Program-made: the position numbers and the translations under genes
Notes under the pieces: generated by a model
The model's database searches: none
Told to the model about the DNA's origin: nothing
The model's input: only the letters and a program-made list of their open reading frames with translations
Shown: positions 34,998 to 42,255 of the stretch, one piece after another
How the letters are laid out: each line of letters opens with the position of its first letter
Numbering within the stretch: position 1 is the first letter of the stretch
DNA from: Flavobacterium sp. SLB02
GTDB taxonomy: Bacteria > Bacteroidota > Bacteroidia > Flavobacteriales > Flavobacteriaceae
Assembly (NCBI RefSeq): GCF_009664855.1
Contig: NZ_CP045928.1
Coordinates: forward strand, 6,273,434-6,337,433
Direction of reading: 5' to 3'
DNA: 64,000 nt

Positions 34998-35021
34998 ATA
35001 TTCTTTCCTTGAATGCGGGTG

Positions 35022-35053
35022 CAAATATAAGGAGTTATTTTTGATATTTGCAA
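35022..35053 (-). promoter_or_regulatory. Promoter of the tRNA-Lys/tRNA-Lys/tRNA-Leu string
   Basis: On the - strand TTG (35053-35051), a 21-base spacer and TATATTTG (35029-35022) are followed by CACCCGC. The same TTTGCACCC block stands at the three rRNA promoters near the end of the window. Confidence 0.75.
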
Positions 35054-35065
35054 GCTTATTTATTA

Positions 35066-35073
35066 TAAATTTG
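35066..35073 (+). promoter_or_regulatory. -7 element of aroK
   Basis: TAAATTTG matches TAnnTTTG and lies 52 bases before the aroK ATG, in the short divergent gap with the tRNA promoter. No good -33 element is seen. Confidence 0.5.
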
Positions 35074-35124
35074 TCTTTTTTTAATCAAAATTTACAACAC
35101 CTTAATTTTTAGGTTCTTATTAAA

Positions 35125-35643
35125 ATGAAAAAGATTATATTATTAGGATATATGGGCTGCGGAAAGTCAACAATTGCCCAAAACTTGTCAAAAATTACAA
35201 ATATTCCGTTTCTGGATTTAGATAAATGTATCGAAAATAAAGCAAATTTATCTATAAATGAGATTTTCGAGCAATTTGGAGAGATCCATTTTAGGAAATT
35301 AGAACACGAAATGTTTCTGGAATTACTTCAATCTTCAGAAAACAGCATCATAGGTTTAGGCGGAGGAACGCCTTGTTATGCCAATAACCATGAATTATTA
35401 AAAAGAGACGATGTTACCTCGATTTATTTAAAGGCTTCAATAGACACTTTATACAATAGATTAATTCATAACAAAAGCAAGCGCCCGTTAATCGCTAATA
35501 TGGATGAAGAGGAAATGAGAGAATTTATCGCAAAGCATTTGTTCGACAGAAGCTATTATTACAACCATGCACAACATAAAGTTTCGGTTGATGATAAAGC
35601 TGTCGATGAAACAGTTCAGGATATTCTGGAAATCTTAGCTTAA
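35125..35643 (+). CDS. aroK: Shikimate kinase
   Basis: A protein of 172 residues, the usual length. The P-loop GYMGCGKST is at residues 8-16, the shikimate-binding aspartate in FLDLDKCIE, RKLE (residues about 57-60) and GGGTPCY in the middle, and the lid arginine in SKRPLI. It phosphorylates shikimate with ATP in aromatic amino acid synthesis. Its 3' end overlaps the last nine bases of the convergent phosphoribosyltransferase gene, so the two transcripts must overlap. Confidence 0.93.
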   Translation: MKKIILLGYMGCGKSTIAQNLSKITNIPFLDLDKCIENKANLSINEIFEQFGEIHFRKLEHEMFLELLQSSENSIIGLGGGTPCYANNHELLKRDDVTSIYLKASIDTLYNRLIHNKSKRPLIANMDEEEMREFIAKHLFDRSYYYNHAQHKVSVDDKAVDETVQDILEILA

Positions 35644-36135
35644 AAAAGCATAATTGTCGCCGTTGTCATCAAAAACAACCTGAACATGCTCTAATAAAGA
35701 GGTAGATAAAGAGATTCCTTTAAAATCGGCCTTTACAGGGTATTTTTTGTGATTTCGATCTACAAGTACTGCTGTTTTGAATTTCTTTAGCGGAACGTCT
35801 AAGAAATGACGAACAGCATAGATTAAAGTAGTGCCTGAATTTAAAACGTCATCTACAAGTACTAATCCTTTGTTTTCGTATTCTTCTTTAGTTAAAGAAG
35901 TCTGAATAGGCAATTGCGGATTTTGTTTGTCGACCTTAACTTCGCAAAGAGAAACCTTAAGTGTCGAAATTGTACTTAGGGCTAAAGCAATTTTTTGAGC
36001 AAAAATAGATCCGTTAGAAGCGATTCCGGCAATTACAACTTCTTCTTCGTCAACAAAAGTTTCGTATATCTGGTAAGCAATACGTTTTATTTTATGTTCG
36101 ATTTCCTGATTTGTTAAGATGATGTTTTTGCTCAT
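35635..36135 (-). CDS. Phosphoribosyltransferase family protein (PyrR-like)
   Basis: A type I phosphoribosyltransferase of 166 residues. The PRPP-binding loop LVLVDDVLNSGTTL is at about residues 90-104, and EVVIAGIASNGSIFAQKIA provides the pyrophosphate loop. It resembles PyrR/hypoxanthine PRT-type proteins that are encoded near aroK in many Bacteroidota. Whether it is an enzyme or a pyrimidine regulator cannot be told from the sequence. It is convergent with, and overlaps, aroK. Confidence 0.85.
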   Translation of the reverse strand: MSKNIILTNQEIEHKIKRIAYQIYETFVDEEEVVIAGIASNGSIFAQKIALALSTISTLKVSLCEVKVDKQNPQLPIQTSLTKEEYENKGLVLVDDVLNSGTTLIYAVRHFLDVPLKKFKTAVLVDRNHKKYPVKADFKGISLSTSLLEHVQVVFDDNGDNYAFLS

Positions 36136-36163
36136 GATTTTTTTTGCTAAATTACAACTAGAA

Positions 36164-36196
36164 TTTTAGATTTTAGATTTTAGATTTCAGATTTTT
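36164..36196. repeat. Simple repeat of TTTTAGA units
   Basis: Four to five tandem copies of TTTTAGA / TTTCAGA between the phosphoribosyltransferase and S4 genes. It is a short microsatellite-like tract with no gene. Confidence 0.65.
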
Positions 36197-36229
36197 TGAA
36201 TTGGAATTTGGGATTTGAAAAATTGATTT

Positions 36230-36619
36230 TTAATTCTTGTCTTCTTCATCAATAATATCATTTCCGTATTCGTCGATATCTCTTCTGTCTTTTTTGGTTG
36301 GTCTTCCGGTTCCGGTTTTTCTGTAATGCTCTTTAGATAGTTTTAATAGTTCTAAATGCGCATAAGCTTCGGCCGGGGTTTCATTTTTTCTGTAAATATC
36401 TACCAGTTTTGCACCAACGCGGCTTTCCGGTATATCAAGGACCGTTATAATTTGTGTGATCTGATCTTTTCTAAAGGTAATTTTATCAGTTGGAAAAACT
36501 TCTTTAGAGGGTTTGGCAACCTGCCCATTTACTGTAATATGGTTCTTTTTGCAAGCTTCAGTAACCATATTTCTGGTTTTGTAATAGCGTACGCACCATA
36601 AGTATTTATCTATTCGCAT
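36230..36619 (-). CDS. S4 domain RNA-binding protein (HslR/Hsp15-like)
   Basis: A protein of 129 residues from the ATG at 36619; an earlier in-frame ATG at 36664 adds 15 residues before the family start MRIDKYLWCVRYYKTR. The S4 RNA-binding motif spans residues 1-65 (TEACKKNHITVNGQVAKPS). The C-terminal tail is basic, then acidic. Hsp15-type proteins bind stalled 50S ribosomal subunits carrying peptidyl-tRNA and recycle them. The start is the family one and the length fits. Confidence 0.87.
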   Translation of the reverse strand: MRIDKYLWCVRYYKTRNMVTEACKKNHITVNGQVAKPSKEVFPTDKITFRKDQITQIITVLDIPESRVGAKLVDIYRKNETPAEAYAHLELLKLSKEHYRKTGTGRPTKKDRRDIDEYGNDIIDEEDKN

Positions 36620-36698
36620 AATTTTTCTAAATTCAAAGTTAAATTCTTTACAAAAATAAATCAATATTGTATCTTGCGCACCTAAAAAATTAACAATA

Positions 36699-37853
36699 AT
36701 GAATAAATTTAAATATTATTTTATTTTATTACTTGCGGGAATAGCGATTGTGTCTTGTAATAAAAGTGATGATGACGATGTTGTGACTGTGCCTCTAAGA
36801 GACTATAAAGAACAATACAAAGCTGATAATGATTCTATTGTTAAGTATTTAAAGACTAATTATATTAAGGAAGTAACTCCTAATTTTGATATTGTAATTG
36901 AAAAAATTCCTGCAGGAGGAACGCAAACTTCAATTTGGGATCAAACGGAATATCCTTTGAAGACAAGAAAGGTTTACAGTAATGATGTGAATTATGAGGT
37001 ATATTTTTTAAGTTTAAGGGAAGGAACAGGTAGCAAGCCAATGAATACAGATAGAATTGTTGCTTCGTATTCAGGTAATTTTTTGAATGGGAAAGTATTT
37101 GATAGTTCTTATGGAAATGCCGAGACTTTTAACTTATTTGCATACTCACCTGAGGGTAGTGTAATCGAGGGCTGGTCTGAGATTTTTCCTCAGTTTAAAA
37201 CAGGTATCTCTACTCCGCCTGCAGGGAATGGTGTTATTACTTATGATAATTATGGTGCAGGAGTTATGTTTTTGCCTTCAGGATTAGCTTATTATGCCGG
37301 TACTGTAGGTACTGATGGTCCTGCGTATTCTTGTTTAGTATTTAGTTTCAAGTTGTTTGATTTACAAAGAATGGATAATGAATATACTGTTTCTAATTCG
37401 ACAGGAGGAATTGTTATCGTTGGGGATGGCGTTCCTGATTATTTAGAAGATGTAAATGGTGATGGTTATGTTTATGATTTTAGAAACACAACTAAATATC
37501 CGAAACCTACAGATGACTTGATTGACGACACCGATGGAGACGGAATAGCTGACTTTGTAGATTTTGATGATGATGGTGACGGCTTTAGTACAAGGTTTGA
37601 GCTTACAAAACCAACAAATGAAATTGGTATGGTTAAAGTAGGTGATGTTTATATAAATTATGGAACTGGATTTTATTATCCTTGGGATGCTAGAGAAGAT
37701 AATCCTGCTACGCCAAATACAAATGAATTTGAACCTAGAGGAATTCCTAGAAAACCAACAGGTGCAAATGGAGCTTTTGTGAAAGAAGATTATACAGCTG
37801 CAGGACGATTAAGAATTCATCTTGATAAAACATACCCGATCAAAAAGAATTAA
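36699..37853 (+). CDS. FKBP-type peptidyl-prolyl isomerase lipoprotein with acidic calcium-loop-like tail
   Basis: A lipoprotein of 384 residues (lipobox IVSC, Cys20). Residues about 100-222 are an FKBP fold (VYFLSLREGTG, TDRIVASYSGNFLNGKVFDSS, VIEGWSEIFPQFKTG, MFLPSGLAYYAG). Residues about 240-300 carry three DxDxDG-like loops (DVNGDG 251-256, DTDGDG 277-282, DFDDDGDG 288-295), as in thrombospondin type 3/EF-hand-like calcium repeats. It is expected to fold envelope proteins at the outer face of a membrane, perhaps with Ca2+ stabilising the tail. It resembles, but is not clearly the same as, the gliding-motility lipoprotein GldI. A terminator follows after 23 bases. Confidence 0.87.
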   Translation: MNKFKYYFILLLAGIAIVSCNKSDDDDVVTVPLRDYKEQYKADNDSIVKYLKTNYIKEVTPNFDIVIEKIPAGGTQTSIWDQTEYPLKTRKVYSNDVNYEVYFLSLREGTGSKPMNTDRIVASYSGNFLNGKVFDSSYGNAETFNLFAYSPEGSVIEGWSEIFPQFKTGISTPPAGNGVITYDNYGAGVMFLPSGLAYYAGTVGTDGPAYSCLVFSFKLFDLQRMDNEYTVSNSTGGIVIVGDGVPDYLEDVNGDGYVYDFRNTTKYPKPTDDLIDDTDGDGIADFVDFDDDGDGFSTRFELTKPTNEIGMVKVGDVYINYGTGFYYPWDAREDNPATPNTNEFEPRGIPRKPTGANGAFVKEDYTAAGRLRIHLDKTYPIKKN

Positions 37854-37876
37854 CTTTTTGATTCATAATAAACTAA

Positions 37877-37902
37877 AAAACCCGAAAGTGATTTCGGGTT
37901 TT
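37877..37902 (+). terminator. Terminator of the FKBP gene
   Basis: An 11-base stem around the loop GTGA (CCCGAAAGTGATTTCGGG core) followed by a T-run. An almost identical hairpin stands 437 bases further at 38314-38343. Confidence 0.85.
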
Positions 37903-37905
37903 TTT

Positions 37906-38313
37906 TTTGTTAGTAAAAAAGTCTCTAATGTTTAAATGTGTATTGTTTTTAGAAATTAATTTATCCGTTTACGTTTTCCCGTAATGAATATCTGAATCAA
38001 AATAGTAGGTTTGTAAGAATAATGATTGAATCTCAAATAAAAAGCAAGAGTTTAGTAGAGCTTTTGCTGCAATTAAAGATCAGTTAAGGAGGCTGCAAAT
38101 AGAAAGAAGCGATGAGTATGATAAGATGAGTCGTGATTTTTGTTCAACTAATAATGATGTGCTTGGGGGGTATCATCGGTTATTAGTTCGGCCTGTGAAG
38201 TTACGGAAGTCCAGATTTATCTGATGTTGAATTTTGTTCATTCAGGTTCGAATCCGATAGCTGTGCTTTCTACTGATCTTTCCTTGTACTACTATTTATT
38301 GTTAGTACAAACT
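37906..38313. other. Gene-free stretch between two look-alike terminators
   Basis: About 400 bases. A 64-codon frame without a proper start (38030-38224, + strand; translation includes AFAAIKDQLRRLQIERSDEY and KMSRDFC) is the only coding-like run. A TTCGAATCC word near 38253 looks like a tRNA T-loop, but no tRNA arms fit around it. Nothing here can be supported as a gene. Confidence 0.4.
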
Positions 38314-38343
38314 AAAAACCCCGAAAGTGATTTCGGGGTTTTT
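38314..38343 (-). terminator. Terminator of the transketolase genes
   Basis: A perfect 13-base stem around GTGA (AAAAACCCCGAAA at 38314-38326 with TTTCGGGGTTTTT at 38331-38343), 26 bases after the transketolase C-terminal gene on the - strand. Confidence 0.85.
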
Positions 38344-38368
38344 GATATAAAGTAAGAAAATCTAAAAA

Positions 38369-39322
38369 TTATTTTCTTTTGATCACTCTTTCTACAGCTT
38401 CAACAATCGCCTGGTTATTCAATTTGTATTTTTCCATTAATTGCTCCGGAGTTCCAGATTCACCAAAACTATCGTTTACAGCAACAAACTCTTGTGGAGC
38501 TGGATTGTTTAAAGCCAGTACTCTTGAAACACTTTCTCCAAGACCTCCAAGAATGTTGTGCTCTTCTGCAGTTACCACACATTTCGTTTTAGCCAATGAT
38601 TTTAGAATCGCTTCTTCGTCAAGAGGTTTAATAGTGTGAATGTTGATTACTTCGGCAGAAATTCCTTTTGCTTCAAGAGCTTCAGCAGCAATAAGAGCTT
38701 CCCAAACTAAGTGTCCTGTTGCAACGATTGTTACATCAGTTCCTTCGTTTAATAAAATTGCTTTTCCAATTACGAAAGGTTCGTCAGCTGGCATAAAGTT
38801 AGGCACAACCGGACGGCCAAAACGTAAATAAGCAGGACCATGATGATCTGCTAATGCTAATGTAGCAGCTTTAGTTTGGTTGTAATCACAAGTATTGATT
38901 ACGGTCATTCCAGGCAACATTTTCATTAATCCGATATCTTCAAGGATTTGGTGAGTTGCTCCATCTTCACCAAGTGTTAAACCAGCGTGAGAAGCACAGA
39001 TTTTTACATTTTTATCAGAATAAGCAACAGATTGACGAATTTGATCGTAAACTCTTCCTGTAGAGAAGTTAGCGAAAGTTCCTGTAAAAGGAATTTTTCC
39101 TCCAATTGTTAAACCTGCAGCGATACCAATCATGTTAGCTTCTGCGATACCAATCTGGAAAAAACGCTCCGGGTGATTTTTCTTGAAATCATCAAATTTT
39201 AATGAACCAATTAAATCAGCACAAAGTGCTACTACTTTTTCGTTTTTTTGACCTAGTTCAGTCATTCCCGCTCCAAAACCTGAACGAGTATCTTTACTTC
39301 CTGTATTTGTATATTTTTTCAT
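38369..39322 (-). CDS. Transketolase C-terminal subunit
   Basis: A protein of 317 residues from the ATG at 39322; an in-frame ATG 14 codons earlier lies in repeat-like sequence and is not the family start. It carries the pyrimidine-binding and C-terminal domains: DTRSGFGAGMTELG, ADLIGSLKFDDF, FQIGIAEANMIGIAAGL, the ASHAGLTLGEDGATHQ segment, and TAEEHNILGGLGESV. Together with the N-terminal subunit encoded upstream it forms a complete thiamine-diphosphate transketolase of the pentose phosphate pathway. Two separate genes replace the usual single one. Confidence 0.9.
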   Translation of the reverse strand: MKKYTNTGSKDTRSGFGAGMTELGQKNEKVVALCADLIGSLKFDDFKKNHPERFFQIGIAEANMIGIAAGLTIGGKIPFTGTFANFSTGRVYDQIRQSVAYSDKNVKICASHAGLTLGEDGATHQILEDIGLMKMLPGMTVINTCDYNQTKAATLALADHHGPAYLRFGRPVVPNFMPADEPFVIGKAILLNEGTDVTIVATGHLVWEALIAAEALEAKGISAEVINIHTIKPLDEEAILKSLAKTKCVVTAEEHNILGGLGESVSRVLALNNPAPQEFVAVNDSFGESGTPEQLMEKYKLNNQAIVEAVERVIKRK

Positions 39323-39395
39323 TTTGTTTTTTGCTGTACGCAATAGGCTGTAGGCAATAGGCATAAAGCTTATTGCTTAAAGCTTAAAGCTTTTT

Positions 39396-40247
39396 TTAAT
39401 AATCGATTTGATCTGCAGAATAGTTTTGAGCCAAAGCACTTTCCAATTGGTCATTGTTTGGTGCTTTACCGTGCCATGCATGAGTATGCATCATAAAATC
39501 AACTCCGTTACCCATTTCAGTATATAGTAAAATACAAACTGGTTTTCCTTTTCCTGTTCTTGATTTTGCATCAGTTAAACCTGCAATGATAGCATCGATG
39601 TTGTTTCCTTCTTTAATTTCAAGAACGTCCCAGTCAAAAGCTTCAAATTTTGCACGGATACTTCCCATGGCCAAAACTTCGTCAGTTGTACCATCAATTT
39701 GTTTTCCGTTAACGTCAACAGTTGCAATAAGGTTGTCTACTTTTTTAGCAGAAGCATACATGATCGCTTCCCAGTTTTGACCTTCTTGTAATTCACCGTC
39801 TCCGTGTAAAGTATAGATTAAGTGATTGTCACCATTTAATTTTTTTGCCTGAGCAGCACCAAGAGCTACAGATAAACCTTGTCCTAATGAACCAGAAGCC
39901 ATACGAACTCCAGGCAATCCTTCGTGAGTTGTTGGGTGCCCTTGTAAACGTGAGTTTAATAATCTGAAAGTTGCAAGTTCTGAAACAGGGAAATAACCGC
40001 TACGTGCTAATACGCTATAAAATACAGGAGAAATATGACCATTTGAAAGGAAGAAAATATCTTCTCCAATTCCGTCCATATCAAAACCTTCTTTACGCTC
40101 CATAATGTTTTGGTACAGTGTTACCAAAAATTCAGTACAACCTAGTGAACCACCTGGGTGACCTGAGTTGACAGCATGTACCATTCGAAGAATATCTCTT
40201 CTTACTTGGATAGTTAAATCGCTTAATTGTTGTGTGTTAGGCTTCAT
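39396..40247 (-). CDS. Transketolase N-terminal subunit
   Basis: A protein of 283 residues with the thiamine-diphosphate-binding domain: VNSGHPGGSLG, GHISPVFYS, SGSLGQGLSVALG and GDGELQEGQNWEA (the GDG...N motif for metal and diphosphate). It pairs with the C-terminal subunit gene that follows after 73 bases. The gap holds GCTTAAAGC-type repeats and the operon has its own consensus promoter at 40273-40304. The enzyme shifts two-carbon units between sugar phosphates. Confidence 0.9.
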   Translation of the reverse strand: MKPNTQQLSDLTIQVRRDILRMVHAVNSGHPGGSLGCTEFLVTLYQNIMERKEGFDMDGIGEDIFFLSNGHISPVFYSVLARSGYFPVSELATFRLLNSRLQGHPTTHEGLPGVRMASGSLGQGLSVALGAAQAKKLNGDNHLIYTLHGDGELQEGQNWEAIMYASAKKVDNLIATVDVNGKQIDGTTDEVLAMGSIRAKFEAFDWDVLEIKEGNNIDAIIAGLTDAKSRTGKGKPVCILLYTEMGNGVDFMMHTHAWHGKAPNNDQLESALAQNYSADQIDY

Positions 40248-40272
40248 TTTATGTGTAAAAGTTAAACTGGTG

Positions 40273-40304
40273 CAAAAGTAATTTTTATTTTGCGGGCTGA
40301 CAAA
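40273..40304 (-). promoter_or_regulatory. Consensus promoter of the transketolase genes
   Basis: On the - strand TTTG (40304-40301), a 20-base spacer and TACTTTTG (40280-40273) match the Bacteroidota consensus fully. It is followed by CACC, as at the rRNA promoters. The start codon lies 25 bases downstream. Confidence 0.8.
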
Positions 40305-40491
40305 TGATTTTTAGCTTTAGTTTGCTGTAATTGTTAAATTTTAGCCCTTTTTTTATTGATTTAGAAAAAAAAGGAAATCTTCTTAAGAGAAAAAAAGGTT
40401 GTAATAGATAAAAATGATTCAATTGATTTAAAAAAAATGGATGCTAATGTGTGTGAGCTGTCGCAAAAAGTATATTCTATAATAAAAAAAG

Positions 40492-40555
40492 TTTGCCACA
40501 GATTAAAAGATTAAGGTGATTTAAAAACCAGGTTAATCTTTTAATCTGTGGCAAA
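40492..40555. repeat. 23-base perfect inverted repeat
   Basis: Positions 40492-40514 and 40533-40555 are perfect reverse complements (core GCCACAGATTAAAAG) with an 18-base loop. It lies just after the stop of the acidic protein gene and may end its transcript. The rest of the gap from 40305 is AT-rich with poly-A runs and holds no gene. Confidence 0.8.
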
Positions 40556-40560
40556 AAGGG

Positions 40561-40884
40561 TTATTCAGTGTCGCCTTCGCTATAAAAATTGTTTTCTTCG
40601 TCTTCTGAGCCAATTTCTTCCTGCTCATCGTCAAGTTCTGAGCCTGGAATATCTAAATCGTTTCCGAGTTTGTCACTATTTTGTTTCCATTCATTGTCAT
40701 TGTTATCGTTTTGAATGACTGTTCTTTCGCCTGAAATTCCTTCAGGATCGATGTCTTCCAGTTTTTCTTCCTGATTATAAATGTCTTCGTTTGCCGGATA
40801 ATCTAAATTTTCCAGATTTTTCTCGATTTGATCATCTTTAATTTGATCTAGATCTGGAGATTTTTTTTCTTCTGAATTTATCAT
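40561..40884 (-). CDS. Very acidic, probably disordered protein
   Basis: A protein of 107 residues, more than a third Asp and Glu with few hydrophobic residues, so it is likely disordered. The C-terminal stretch LDIPGSELDDEQEEIGSEDE followed by ENNFYS resembles a block I have seen in many Bacteroidota proteins of unknown function. No signal or domain is seen. A cytoplasmic protein-binding or nucleic-acid-mimic role is possible but unsupported. It is a single gene bounded by inverted repeats. Confidence 0.7.
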   Translation of the reverse strand: MINSEEKKSPDLDQIKDDQIEKNLENLDYPANEDIYNQEEKLEDIDPEGISGERTVIQNDNNDNEWKQNSDKLGNDLDIPGSELDDEQEEIGSEDEENNFYSEGDTE

Positions 40885-41026
40885 GGTTTCTAATTTTTAA
40901 AGTGTTTTATAAAGTTAAGAAATCAATGATTTAGTAGTGTTATAGTTTTTGAATCAGAATGTTGTAGTATTCACATTCTTCTGTTTGAATTAAAAATTCC
41001 AGAGTTTGTTTCAGGTTATCAGAATT

Positions 41027-41061
41027 ATTATCTCATTTTCTAATTAACAAATTATCTAATT
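41027..41061. repeat. 35-base direct repeat, left copy
   Basis: ATTATCTCATTTTCTAATT and the following 16 bases match 42169-42203 at 34 of 35 positions. This copy overlaps the last codons and stop of the ChbG-like gene, so the two copies flank that gene and the GC-rich element at 42005-42110. Confidence 0.75.
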
Positions 41062-41912
41062 CCGCGAATATCTCTCCAGGTAATTAATTGAATGTTGTTT
41101 TCTTTTAGTTTTGATTTGCATTCTTGGCTGGTAAAAAAATCAAAGTCAATTTGACGCCAGGCTGATCCAAAATTTGGATGATTTATGGTAATGCCTTGCA
41201 TTTCACTATCATCAAAAGCGGGATGAAGCAAAAAGACATTGAAGCCAGGCTCAACATTATCTAAAGCTTTTGCATAAGAAGATTTGAGTTCTCCTTTTTC
41301 GAAATCATTAAAATAGCCTATTAAAAGATTGTCGGAGACAAGGGTATTTTCATAATTATATTTTTCATCGGATAAACTAATAGATTCTACAAATTCTTTG
41401 TTAATGAAAACGGGTAAACCATAGGTTTTTCCGAGTTCTTTATAGATTTCTAAAATTTGCGGAGTTACTCCCACGCTGCACATATGCGAATCGAGATGGG
41501 TAGGCTGTATGCCGAATTGTAATGCTCTTTCTATTTGTGCCGTAAGTTCTTTTTTGACTTCTTCTGGTTTTGCATTGTTTTTGAAATCTTTTCGGGTTTT
41601 ATAAAAATATCCGTTTTGATCTGTTAAACTCGAAACTTCTGCCACTGGAAGAATTGGTCCGAATTTATAATTTTCCCATTCGCAAGTCAGTGTTAAATGA
41701 ATGCCACAATCATAATTGGGATTGTTTTTGGCAAATGCTGCCATTTCATAAAACCATGGGCAAGGAACCATTATACTATAAGAGTTTACGGATCCGTTTT
41801 GGAGTGCTTTTATAGTGGCCTGATTTTCTGAATGTGATAATCCGGCATCGTCGGCATGAATGATTAAGAGTTTTGTGTCTTGAGGATATCCTAGTTTTTG
41901 GGCTAAGTTCAT
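41052..41912 (-). CDS. ChbG/YdjC-type carbohydrate deacetylase
   Basis: A protein of 286 residues of the polysaccharide-deacetylase-like YdjC family. Metal-binding and catalytic stretches are IIHADDAGLSHSEN (residues about 17-30), CGIHLTLTCEW and PTHLDSHMCSVG. ChbG acts on acetylated chitooligosaccharides in E. coli; here no chitin genes are nearby, so the substrate is open. No signal peptide is seen, so it is cytoplasmic. Its end lies inside a direct repeat whose second copy is at 42169-42203. Confidence 0.85.
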   Translation of the reverse strand: MNLAQKLGYPQDTKLLIIHADDAGLSHSENQATIKALQNGSVNSYSIMVPCPWFYEMAAFAKNNPNYDCGIHLTLTCEWENYKFGPILPVAEVSSLTDQNGYFYKTRKDFKNNAKPEEVKKELTAQIERALQFGIQPTHLDSHMCSVGVTPQILEIYKELGKTYGLPVFINKEFVESISLSDEKYNYENTLVSDNLLIGYFNDFEKGELKSSYAKALDNVEPGFNVFLLHPAFDDSEMQGITINHPNFGSAWRQIDFDFFTSQECKSKLKENNIQLITWRDIRGIR

Positions 41913-42004
41913 TTTTTTCTTTTTGTTTTTTGCAAGCAGATTTTGCAGATTTTTTTTTGATTGTATTCAAATTTAAAAATTTCTGATGAAACTGTCACGT
42001 CTTT

Positions 42005-42110
42005 TTTTTGCGTTAGCGATAGAAGTGAAAAGCCCACAGCCTGACTAAGGAAGTGCGAGGACTTGTAGCGGATAGCCCGATCCGCCGCGGCGGAAACGCT
42101 ATCGGGAAAA
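42005..42110. repeat. GC-rich dispersed repeat element
   Basis: A block of about 105 bases with much higher GC than its surroundings (GCGATAGAAGTGAAAAGCCC, GCGAGGACTTGTAGCGGATA). It includes a perfect 14-base palindrome TCCGCCGCGGCGGA (42081-42094) inside the outer pair CCCGAT (42076-42081) / ATCGGG (42101-42106). The word AGCGGATAGC also occurs inverted near 17970, linking it to the repeats there. No gene lies in the surrounding gap 41913-42255. Confidence 0.7.
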
Positions 42111-42168
42111 TAAATTCTAAATTCTAAATCCAAACTCAAAAAACCAAAGTTTTAGGTTGATGAAAATC

Positions 42169-42203
42169 ATTATCTCATTTTCTAATTGACAAATTATCTA
42201 ATT
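42169..42203. repeat. 35-base direct repeat, right copy
   Basis: The partner of 41027-41061 with one mismatch, placed 53 bases before the tgt start codon. Confidence 0.75.
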
Positions 42204-42227
42204 GATTAAATTTTCCTGAAATTAGCC

Positions 42228-42235
42228 TATCTTTG
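42228..42235 (+). promoter_or_regulatory. -7 element of tgt
   Basis: TATCTTTG followed by CCGAC matches TAnnTTTG and lies 20 bases before the tgt ATG. The -33 element is not clear. Confidence 0.6.
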
Positions 42236-42255
42236 CCGACTGAAAAAAGAAACAG

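Noticed and set aside
38030..38224. 64-codon frame with a GG followed by a basic tail, like a double-glycine leader peptide
   Set aside because: There is no good start codon, promoter, or transporter/maturation gene nearby; the likeness rests on a few residues.
38240..38275. tRNA-like T-loop TTCGAATCC
   Set aside because: The flanking bases cannot form a T stem, and no acceptor or anticodon arm is found around it.
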